Shown here one piece after another: positions 55,285 to 62,212 of a stretch of 64,000 nucleotides of DNA. The notes beneath the pieces are model-generated. The model had not been told where the DNA came from, did no database searches, and saw only the letters and a list, made by a program, of their open reading frames with translations. The first letter of the stretch is position 1; every line of letters begins with the position of its first letter. This stretch comes from Alphaproteobacteria bacterium (GTDB lineage Bacteria; Pseudomonadota; Alphaproteobacteria; Micavibrionales; Micavibrionaceae): contig JAHDXS010000002.1 of assembly GCA_023384135.1 (NCBI GenBank), positions 186,001 through 250,000 on the forward strand, in the 5' to 3' direction. The position numbers were made by a program, and so were the translations under genes.

Positions 55285-56811
55285 CTATGAATTCAAAAGG
55301 ATACGCCGGTAGCTCAGCGCCTCGGCAACATGCACCCGAGACAAGATTTCGGCTCCGCCCGAAAGATCGGCAATCGTCCGCGCCACCCGTAAAAGCCGAT
55401 AATAGGCCCGCGCCGAAAGTTTTCCGCGCTCAACCGCCTGATTCATAAGGATCTTTGCGTCCGCATCCAAAGGCGCGACCGCCTCCAGAACCTTCCCGTT
55501 GGCCACGGCGTTGGTTTCGCCCGGAATCTCGGCCCCGAACCCGGCATACCGCACCTTTTGAATCTCCCGCGCCGCCGACACACGCGCCGCGACAGTCGCC
55601 GAAGCCTCGCCGCCCCCCGGTGCCTGCAAATCGAGCGCGCTGACCGCCGCCACGTCGACATGCAGGTCGATCCGGTCCAGTAAAGGCCCCGAAAGCCGCC
55701 CCTGATATTCCGATCCGCAGCGCGGCGCCTTGGTGCATTCCTGCTCGGGGTCGCCAAGATACCCGCAGCGGCAGGGATTCATCGCGGCAATCAGTTGAAA
55801 CCGCGCCGGATAGCGGATATGCGCGTTCGCTCGCGCCACCAGCGCGTCGCCCGTTTCCATCGGCTGCCGCAAAGATTCAAGCGTCCCGCGCGCGAACTCA
55901 GGCAACTCGTCCAGAAACAGCACCCCGTGATGCGCCAGCGAAATTTCCCCCGGCCTCACCCGGTGCCCTCCGCCGATCAGCGCGGGCTGCGAGGCGGAAT
56001 GATGCGGGTTGCGAAACGGACGATGCCGCAGCAATCCCCCGGCGGGCAAGGCCCCGGCGAGAGAGTGGATCATGGAAACTTCCAGCGCCTCGCGTGGCGA
56101 CAGGGGCGGCAGGATTCCGGGCAGGCAGCTCGCCAGCATGGATTTCCCCGATCCCGGCGGCCCGAGCATCAACAAATTGTGCGCTCCGGCCGCAGCAATT
56201 TCGAGCGCCCTCTTGGCCGTCTCCTGCCCCCGCACCTCCGACAGGTCCGGGGCGCGGAAACCTGCCTCATCCCGAAGCTTCGCCTCAGGGCGGGACATCA
56301 CTTGCGTCCCCTTGATATGGTTGACGAGCTGCAGCAAATTTCCGGGCGCGAGAATATCGATCTCCCCCGCCCACGCCGCTTCCCCGCCGCACTCCTGCGG
56401 ACAGATCAAATTCCGGTTATTCTCGTTCGCATGCATCGCGGCGGGCAGAACGCCCGAAACGCGCCGGATCCCGGCATCGAGCGATAATTCGCCCAAAACC
56501 ACATAATCCTCAAGATCGGCTTTCGGAATGACCCCCATCGCCGCCAGCAAGCCCAGCGCGATCGGCAGGTCGAAATGACTGCCCTCCTTCATCAAATCGG
56601 CGGGCGCGAGATTGACCGTGAGGCGTTTGGGCGGCAGGGAAAGCCCCAAGGCGTGTAACGCGGCACGCACCCGCTCCCGCGATTCCGCCACCGCCTTGTC
56701 CGGCAGCCCCACGATGGTAAAACCCGGCAATCCGTTGGAAATCTGCACCTGCACATCCACGGGCTTCACCTCGATCCCTTGGAAGGCAACGGTATTAATC
56801 CGGGCGACCAT
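55285..56811 (-). CDS. comM: YifB/ComM-type Mg-chelatase-like AAA+ ATPase
   Basis: A 508-aa protein: N-terminal ComM domain ('VKPVDVQVQISNGLPGFTIVGLPDKAVAESRERVRAAL', 'KRLTVNLAPADLMKEGSHFDLPIALGLLAAMG'), Walker A 'LLMLGPPGSGKSMLAS', Walker B 'LFLDELPEF', and a Cys-rich 'NPCRCGYLGDPEQEC' segment. ATG 56811 with GAGGA 5 nt upstream. ComM is a branch-migration helicase in natural transformation. Just upstream is a duplicated copy of this gene's 5' end and two AT-rich ORFs, and this gene is a known integration site in other bacteria. Confidence 0.95.
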   Translation of the reverse strand: MVARINTVAFQGIEVKPVDVQVQISNGLPGFTIVGLPDKAVAESRERVRAALHALGLSLPPKRLTVNLAPADLMKEGSHFDLPIALGLLAAMGVIPKADLEDYVVLGELSLDAGIRRVSGVLPAAMHANENNRNLICPQECGGEAAWAGEIDILAPGNLLQLVNHIKGTQVMSRPEAKLRDEAGFRAPDLSEVRGQETAKRALEIAAAGAHNLLMLGPPGSGKSMLASCLPGILPPLSPREALEVSMIHSLAGALPAGGLLRHRPFRNPHHSASQPALIGGGHRVRPGEISLAHHGVLFLDELPEFARGTLESLRQPMETGDALVARANAHIRYPARFQLIAAMNPCRCGYLGDPEQECTKAPRCGSEYQGRLSGPLLDRIDLHVDVAAVSALDLQAPGGGEASATVAARVSAAREIQKVRYAGFGAEIPGETNAVANGKVLEAVAPLDADAKILMNQAVERGKLSARAYYRLLRVARTIADLSGGAEILSRVHVAEALSYRRILLNS

Positions 56812-57316
56812 CTTCATCCTCTTTGGTGTTTCTACTAAGAGCTATGAATAATAGTCCGAAAGGCAAAAGAGTGTAAGAATTAAGAAAGAACAAAAAAGGA
56901 ATAGGTATGAAAAAAAATGCTGATAAGGGCGCCCTTGAAAGTAAATAAACGCAATCAAGTGAAGAACACCGTATAACAATAGTCAAGATAATCAACAAAA
57001 AAGACAATATACAAAAAACTCCTAAGCCAAATAGAAAATTTTTGGATTTTTTTAAACTCTTAATGCCATACTTTTTTTCATCTTTGCTTTTTCTAGTTGC
57101 AAAGACAAGTATAAGACCCAAAGGCAAAATCGTAAAAAAAGCCATGAAGGGTAAAATGTAAACTGCACCGGATTCCCCAACACAATTCCAAGGTGGACAG
57201 GCAAAAATACTAAAGGCTACCGCGAGCAAGAAAGCCAAGACCATCAGGCGACCTAATATTTGTAATATTGTTAGAAGCGCACCTGTTTTCCATGAAATTT
57301 CATTCTCTTTTGTCAT
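56795..57316 (-). CDS. AT-rich hypothetical membrane protein next to comM
   Basis: A 173-aa protein with about four transmembrane helices and two Cys-containing loops ('FACPPWNCVGESG', 'RCSSLDCVYL'). Markedly AT-rich relative to both flanks. It starts one base after the stop of the comM-start duplicate and ends inside the comM start region, overlapping it by 17 bp. Unrecognised; looks like cargo of a small insertion. Confidence 0.7.
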   Translation of the reverse strand: MTKENEISWKTGALLTILQILGRLMVLAFLLAVAFSIFACPPWNCVGESGAVYILPFMAFFTILPLGLILVFATRKSKDEKKYGIKSLKKSKNFLFGLGVFCILSFLLIILTIVIRCSSLDCVYLLSRAPLSAFFFIPIPFLFFLNSYTLLPFGLLFIALSRNTKEDEDGRPD

Positions 57317-57430
57317 TTACATAGACCCCACGATGGTAAAACCCGGCAATCCATTGGAAATTTGCACCTGCACGTCTACGGGCTTGACCTCGATCCCCTG
57401 AAACGACACCGTATGCACCCGCGCGACCAT
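57317..57430 (-). pseudogene. Duplicated 5' end of comM (truncated copy)
   Basis: 37 codons beginning 'MVARVHTVSF' and continuing as the comM N-terminus to 'LPGFTIVG', then Ser-Met-stop. About 100 bp match comM 56709-56811 with scattered, mostly synonymous substitutions, so it came from a related but not identical comM. It cannot make a functional ComM. It lies between two AT-rich ORFs. The TAA stop of the upstream lipoprotein-like gene overlaps its ATG. Confidence 0.88.
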
Positions 57431-57978
57431 TAAGAGTTTTCCTGATTATTACGGCTTTTCCTGAAAATAAAAAAATATAAAAATAAACCAGCGAGCAAAA
57501 AATATACAACCTTATTAGCGAAATACAACAATCGAAATATAAGCAAAGCAGCAAGCTGTGAATTACTATATTTATATAGATTTTTCATAGAAATTACTGA
57601 TACGCATGAAATTGCTGTATAAAGTTTTTTTGACTCTTCATCAGAACCTGCTTTCATAGATCTCATAAACACTACGTACTTTTCTTTTGAGCTAAAATCT
57701 ACGTGGTAAGAGGCGATGTTCAAAATATTAACGACCTCACCTTCAGTCGCCGAACCTTTATAAACCTTGGTAATTTTATAGCTTTCATCATCACGACTTA
57801 CAGGTTCGACCTCAACTACAACAGGCATCCTTAATAAAAAGTTCAACAAATTAGGGGTCATACACCCCTGTGAAGTATCTTCCACTGATAGTTGAGCACG
57901 CGCTGAATCAGGAAAACAACCAGCCAAGAGAAAAAAAACTATTGTGAACAAAGTAATTGAAAAAACCCGCGCGACCAT
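57430..57978 (-). CDS. AT-rich lipoprotein/secreted protein with C-terminal helix, NTR/TIMP-like
   Basis: A 182-aa protein starting MVARV, the same five residues and 14 bp as the comM copy. Signal sequence with lipobox LAGC at about residues 18-21. Central part 'VVEVEPVSRDDESYKITKVYKGSATEGEVVNILN...KEKYVVFMR' resembles netrin/TIMP-like bacterial domains (F/YKG and YVVF pattern); the assignment is tentative. C-terminal transmembrane helix 'VYFLLAGLFLYFFIFRKS'. AGGGA upstream of ATG 57978. AT-rich cargo. Confidence 0.7.
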   Translation of the reverse strand: MVARVFSITLFTIVFFLLAGCFPDSARAQLSVEDTSQGCMTPNLLNFLLRMPVVVEVEPVSRDDESYKITKVYKGSATEGEVVNILNIASYHVDFSSKEKYVVFMRSMKAGSDEESKKLYTAISCVSVISMKNLYKYSNSQLAALLIFRLLYFANKVVYFLLAGLFLYFFIFRKSRNNQENS

Positions 57979-58045
57979 AATCAATTCCCTGTTTGTTCCC
58001 TCTTTTGTTATGACATGTAAAAGGAAAAATGAAAACCTGCGGATT

Positions 58046-58816
58046 TCAGGCGATTGAAAGCAGCTTCCACATCTTGAGGTGCGGAATCCCGTCCTCGTCG
58101 AACATCTCGCCTTCCGCCACATACCCGTTTTTCTCATAAAACGGCACGGCCGTATCGCGCGCGTGGACATAAACTTTTTCCGCCCCGTGATCGGCGGCAA
58201 GGCGCTCGCAGAATTTCATCATCGCACCGCCGATCCCCTGCCCCTGTAAATCCTGCGCCACCGCAACACGCTGCATCTTCATCTCAGAGCCTTCAGGCAC
58301 AAGAACGGCGCAGGCACAAACGCGCCCGTCAATCATTCCGGCGATCTGGATATGCGCCTTCTCCGCCGCCAGCTCGTCGGGCGTAAACACCAGCCCCAGC
58401 GGCACCCGCAACACTGCCTCCCGCAACCGCACGGCTTGCTGATAAAGATTGCTATCATAAGCAATCACTTGGAACACCATATCCGGCATCTGCGGCTTCT
58501 GCTTGGTACCTGTAAAGGGAAACAACTCATCTAGGCTCAAATTCGGATCTTCTGCAGCATTACCCTCAGTCACAAGCAATCGCCTCTTTCGCCTCTCCAT
58601 AAAATCTTTAATGATTCTTAAATCGGGCGAGATTGAGGGTAGAAACAGAAAAACCCACAAACACGCAAAAACTGCCGGAAACATAAAGGCAAAACCTGAC
58701 ACTTCGACAAATAATGAAAGGCTAACAGCAGTAAGCAAAAACAAGATAAAGAGAAAAAAAGCCCAAAACACAAGCCTGAAAAGAGCAACCACAGCTCTAA
58801 GAAAAATCCTGAACAC
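58046..58816 (-). CDS. GNAT acetyltransferase with N-terminal membrane helices
   Basis: A 256-aa protein. The C-terminal ~145 residues are a GNAT domain of the ElaA/PhnO kind: 'VFTPDELAAEKAHIQIAGMIDGRVCACAVLVPEG', acetyl-CoA loop 'VAVAQDLQGQGIGGAMMKFCERLA', 'VHARDTAVPFYEKNGYVAEGEMF'. The N-terminal ~110 residues, AT-rich, contain two helices ('VFWAFFLFILFLLTAVSLSLF', 'MFPAVFACLWVFLFL'). An internal start at 'MPDMVFQV' would give a normal soluble GNAT, so the extension may be a fusion or a misannotated leader. Confidence 0.8.
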   Translation of the reverse strand: MFRIFLRAVVALFRLVFWAFFLFILFLLTAVSLSLFVEVSGFAFMFPAVFACLWVFLFLPSISPDLRIIKDFMERRKRRLLVTEGNAAEDPNLSLDELFPFTGTKQKPQMPDMVFQVIAYDSNLYQQAVRLREAVLRVPLGLVFTPDELAAEKAHIQIAGMIDGRVCACAVLVPEGSEMKMQRVAVAQDLQGQGIGGAMMKFCERLAADHGAEKVYVHARDTAVPFYEKNGYVAEGEMFDEDGIPHLKMWKLLSIA

Positions 58817-59128
58817 GGATTAGCCCTCCCTGATATAACCTAAGCACACATATCCAGATAATTCGCACTTCCTTGCTCGATAACTGAGAAAACGGCCTCC
58901 ACGCCACCCCCTACTCAAGCGCACTTTACCATCGATTCGCGCGCGCCAGACGCCCGGAAAGTAAAAATTCGTTAACCGAGCCGTTAAATCCGACTTGCCA
59001 AACCCAAAAAATCAAAAAATATATCATTTAAAATCAACAGCTTAAAACTATTTAACGCGCGTTAAGAACTTCTTTACCTTTACCCCTTAAATCAGAGGTT
59101 AAGAGACGACGAATAGGAGATTCGAAAT
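58817..59128. other. Intergenic region upstream of the 59129 gene; TTAA-rich, no gene seen
   Basis: 312 bp with repeated TTAA motifs spaced by 6 or 8 bp (not the N7 CtrA spacing), consistent with a promoter region. TAGGAG lies 8 bp before the 59129 ATG. No convincing open frame. Confidence 0.55.
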
Positions 59129-59755
59129 ATGAACGACGATGGCAGTAGAGGCACGAGAGACATTAAAAATCCCGCCCTTTTCCGCGCTGAGTATCTTCTT
59201 CCCACCATCATCAAGGGCGTCCTGAACCGCCAGATCGCCCTGAACGCCGAAGCCGAACATTCAATTCATACTGTGATCAGCGAGATGGAGCCTGATATCG
59301 CTCTCCTCTGCTGCGCGAACATCGCGAAGGAAATTTACGGTTACGAAAAGACCCGCGAGCTGGACCTCGCCTTTCTGGGAAATCTGAGCGACAAGATCAT
59401 TAAAGAGTTCCGTCCCCTCTGCGCTCTGGCGGAGACAAACCCGGATCACCGCACGGCCAAGCTGAAGGCCATGCTCCCCCGTCTGGCCGACCAGATGGAA
59501 AAATTCATGGACAACATGGACTTGACCCGCGTAGGCCTCGAAATCTACGACACCAACGCGGCGTCGATCCTCAACATCCTGCTGATCCAGCTTCAGGGCC
59601 AGTTCCTGATCGTGGATCAACTGATCGAAATTCAGGAATCGAGCATCGTCTACGAGGATGAGGAAGACATCGCTCCCGAAGACATGCTTTCGGTTATGGC
59701 CGGTATATCGGTGAAGGAGGATAGCAACATTATCCCCTTCCGCCCGCGGCCCTGA
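59129..59755 (+). CDS. Hypothetical helical protein
   Basis: A 208-aa mostly alpha-helical, acidic protein: 'YLLPTIIKGVLNRQIALNAEAEHSIHTVISEMEPDIALLCCANIAKEI' and an acidic 'YEDEEDIAPED' before the C-terminus. Good ribosome binding site (TAGGAG) and strong terminator downstream. Not recognised; single transcription unit. Confidence 0.82.
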   Translation: MNDDGSRGTRDIKNPALFRAEYLLPTIIKGVLNRQIALNAEAEHSIHTVISEMEPDIALLCCANIAKEIYGYEKTRELDLAFLGNLSDKIIKEFRPLCALAETNPDHRTAKLKAMLPRLADQMEKFMDNMDLTRVGLEIYDTNAASILNILLIQLQGQFLIVDQLIEIQESSIVYEDEEDIAPEDMLSVMAGISVKEDSNIIPFRPRP

Positions 59756-59806
59756 CCCCGGAATTACCTCCTTGATTGAACTTGAGTAGTTGGTTGTATC
59801 ACTCTT

Positions 59807-59837
59807 CTCCCCGGCCTTAAAACCGGGGAGTTTTTTT
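59807..59837 (+). terminator. Rho-independent terminator
   Basis: CTCCCCGG / CCGGGGAG, 8-bp stem, 8-nt loop, followed by seven T. Ends the 59129 gene and overlaps the end of the converging hinT. Confidence 0.9.
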
Positions 59838-60207
59838 AAGCCGCCAGCTTCGTCAGCATCGGCCCCAGCCGCCGCCCGCCGAGAATATGCAGGTGGAAAT
59901 GCGGCACTTCCTGCCCGCCGTTCAGACCGGTATTGGTGATGGTGCGGAACCCCTCGCCCGCCAGCCCCTTTTCCTCCGCGATCCGCGCCACGGCATCGAA
60001 AAACGCCTTGATTTCCTCCGCGCTGGCCTTGGCCCCGAAATCGGAGATTGAGATATAAGCCCCCTTAGGTACCACAAGAATATGCACCGGCGCCTGCGGC
60101 GCGATATCGTTGAACGCCAGAACGAAATCGTCTTCGTAAACCTTGCTGCACGGGATCTCGCCCCGCAGAATTTTCGCGAAGATATTGTTCGGGTCATAGC
60201 TGCTCAT
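59836..60207 (-). CDS. hinT: HIT family nucleotide hydrolase (HinT)
   Basis: A 123-aa histidine-triad protein: '[42 protein letters not shown]' and the catalytic '[12 protein letters not shown]' (HxHxH). ATG 60207 with AAGGA upstream. Hydrolyses nucleoside phosphoramidates. Divergent from panD. Confidence 0.95.
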   Translation of the reverse strand: MSSYDPNNIFAKILRGEIPCSKVYEDDFVLAFNDIAPQAPVHILVVPKGAYISISDFGAKASAEEIKAFFDAVARIAEEKGLAGEGFRTITNTGLNGGQEVPHFHLHILGGRRLGPMLTKLAA

Positions 60208-60277
60208 GGCCGTTTTTCCTTGCTTTTTGGGGTCAGGAAGACCAGATTACACAGCGTTTGCAAGGAAAGTAAAGACC

Positions 60278-60649
60278 ATGATCCTGACAATGCTCAAGGC
60301 CAAGCTGCACCGCGCGACCGTCACCCGCGCCGATCTCGATTATGAAGGCTCGATCACGATTGATCTCGACCTTCTGGAGCGTTCGGGCATCCTTCCCCAC
60401 GAACAGGTGGACGTGCTGGACATCACCAACGGCGCGCGCCTCACCACCTACGCCATCCCCGGCCCGCGCGGTTCGGGCGAAATCGGCATCAACGGCGCGG
60501 CGGCCCACCTCGTGAACCCCGGCGATCTGGTGATTATCTGCTCCTACGTGCAAATGGACGCGCAGGAAGCCAAAAACTTCAACCCCGTAATCCTGCTTCT
60601 GGATGAAAAAAACCGCGTCAAGCCGGGTCCGGCCAAAGACGCAGCCTAG
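60278..60649 (+). CDS. panD: Aspartate 1-decarboxylase
   Basis: A 123-aa pyruvoyl enzyme making beta-alanine for pantothenate. Self-cleavage site Gly24-Ser25 in '[18 protein letters not shown]'; N-terminus '[20 protein letters not shown]' aligns with E. coli PanD, fixing the start at 60278. AAGGA upstream. Ser25 becomes the pyruvoyl group. Confidence 0.95.
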   Translation: MILTMLKAKLHRATVTRADLDYEGSITIDLDLLERSGILPHEQVDVLDITNGARLTTYAIPGPRGSGEIGINGAAAHLVNPGDLVIICSYVQMDAQEAKNFNPVILLLDEKNRVKPGPAKDAA

Positions 60650-60673
60650 AGTCACCCGGGATCATTCAAGGGT

Positions 60674-61612
60674 CTAACGCTCGATGTGATAGATATTAAA
60701 ACCCGGCTCCGGCTGAGGCGGAGGGGCTGCGCTCGGGGTGCGCGTCTCAAGTTTCTCAAAAGCCTCGTTCAGAATTCTCAAAAACGCCTTCTCCCGATCG
60801 TCCGCGTTCTTCGCCCCGACATAAGAGGCGATCACCCGCCGCTCCCCTCGCCGCGTATGGGCGGTCAGCGCAAACCCCGCATCGCACGTATACCCTGTCT
60901 TGCCGAAAATATCCTCGTCGGAGATCGAATCGTTACGCAGCAGCGTATTCGTATTGCGCAAAGTACGGCCCTTAACGCGTGCCTCGGGAATCCCGAGCAT
61001 CTCGACAAGCTCGGGATGATTGTCTGATATATGTTTGAGCAAAATCGCCATATCCCGCGTCGTGGTGCCCCCGTCCCGCGTGCGGATCAAAGGGGTCGGC
61101 AGCCCGCTGGCGTTGTAAAACACCGTGTTGGTCATGCCCAGCTCCTGCGCCCGCTGGTTCATCAGGGCGACAAACTGCGTCTCCGTATTCCCGGCGTTAC
61201 GCGCCTTCGCCGTATATTCGGCGATGGTGGCCGCCAGATCGTTGAAAGAACTGATCGCCGCCCCCTTCATCGCATCGGCAAGCTGAACAGGGTTTGTCCA
61301 CCGGGAAAACCGCTCCATATCGTCACGGCTACCTGTACCTGCCGCGATAAAAAGCCGGTCGTTGGGCCTGAGCACGCTGTCGCGGATCGCCTCCTGCGCA
61401 AGCAACAAGGTCATCAGCTTGGTCATAGACGCGGGCTGGATTTTCACGTCCGCATCCTGCTCCAAAAGCACTTCGCCGGTCTGGGCATCCATGACAAAAT
61501 AGGCTTCGCGCTCCGGCACACACTGGGCCTCGGCTTGCTCCGCTGCGAAAAGCGTCACCAGAGCCAGACTGGCCGCACGAAAATTATTCTCAAGCGTCTT
61601 TAAAAGATCCAT
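60674..61612 (-). CDS. D-alanyl-D-alanine carboxypeptidase (DacA/PBP5/6 family)
   Basis: A 312-aa penicillin-binding protein: Sec signal ('ASLALVTLFAAEQAEAQ'), nucleophile Ser in 'PASMTKLMTLLL' (SxxK), SxN in 'ISSFNDLAATIAE', and 'FGKTGYTCDAGFALTAHTRRGE' (KTG). Removes the terminal D-Ala of peptidoglycan stem peptides. Shorter than classical PBP5 because the C-terminal beta-domain is absent. Divergent from trxA. Confidence 0.93.
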   Translation of the reverse strand: MDLLKTLENNFRAASLALVTLFAAEQAEAQCVPEREAYFVMDAQTGEVLLEQDADVKIQPASMTKLMTLLLAQEAIRDSVLRPNDRLFIAAGTGSRDDMERFSRWTNPVQLADAMKGAAISSFNDLAATIAEYTAKARNAGNTETQFVALMNQRAQELGMTNTVFYNASGLPTPLIRTRDGGTTTRDMAILLKHISDNHPELVEMLGIPEARVKGRTLRNTNTLLRNDSISDEDIFGKTGYTCDAGFALTAHTRRGERRVIASYVGAKNADDREKAFLRILNEAFEKLETRTPSAAPPPQPEPGFNIYHIER

Positions 61613-61746
61613 AGTTCTTTATACATAATTCTGGATTGAGGGAAAGCTTTTAAGGCATAAAAAAGCACCTCAGGAACAGTGTGTAACTTTCTAATTGCAA
61701 GGTACGAAGCTTTTACAGAACAAAGTGGATAAAACCGCGCTTTGCC

Positions 61747-61775
61747 TTGACCCTTGGCCCGTTTGGGCCATATTG
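61747..61775 (+). promoter_or_regulatory. Probable trxA promoter with dyad in the spacer
   Basis: TTGACC (61747-61752), 17-bp spacer, CATATT. The spacer contains TGGCCC-gttt-GGGCCA, a dyad that could bind a regulator. The ATG of trxA lies 37 bp further, after AAGGAG. Confidence 0.4.
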
Positions 61776-61811
61776 AAAAAGACATTGCGTAGAAATTAAG
61801 GAGACTCCCTC

Positions 61812-62132
61812 ATGGGCCTGCAAAGCGTGACCGACAAGGATTTCAACAAAGAAGTGATTGAATCTGAAGACACCGTATTGGTGGATTTCTGGGCGGAATG
61901 GTGCGGGCCGTGCAAAGCGCTGCTCCCGGTCATGGAGGAAATCGCCGGAGAACTGGGCGAGCGCGTCAAGATCGTCAAAATGAACATCGAGGAATCACCC
62001 GAGGTTCCGACCAAATACGGGCTGCGCGGCGTTCCCACGCTGATGCTCTTCAAGGGCGGTAAACTATTGGATACCCGCATTGGCGGCGCGCCGAAATCCC
62101 AACTGGTCGCTTGGCTCGAAAACCACGTCTAA
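61812..62132 (+). CDS. trxA: Thioredoxin
   Basis: A 106-aa thioredoxin with active site 'WAEWCGPCKALLPV' (WCGPC), cis-Pro in 'GLRGVPTLMLFKGG'. AAGGAG 7 nt upstream. General disulfide reductase. Converges with addA; alphaproteobacteria often carry trxA beside addA, usually on the same strand. Confidence 0.97.
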   Translation: MGLQSVTDKDFNKEVIESEDTVLVDFWAEWCGPCKALLPVMEEIAGELGERVKIVKMNIEESPEVPTKYGLRGVPTLMLFKGGKLLDTRIGGAPKSQLVAWLENHV

Positions 62133-62175
62133 GTTTGGCCGATTAGGCGCCAGAAAATTGTAAAAGAATAAAAAG

Positions 62176-62208
62176 ATCGGCCATAACCCCTTATGGCCGA
62201 TTCGTTTT
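62176..62208. terminator. Bidirectional terminator between trxA and addA
   Basis: ATCGGCCATAA-cccc-TTATGGCCGAT, 11-bp perfect stem, T-run at the right (62204-62208) and A-run at the left. Serves both converging genes. Confidence 0.9.
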
Positions 62209-62212
62209 TGGC

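Noticed and set aside
59010..59110. CtrA sites upstream of 59129
   Set aside because: TTAA motifs are present but with 6- or 8-bp spacing, not the N7 consensus.
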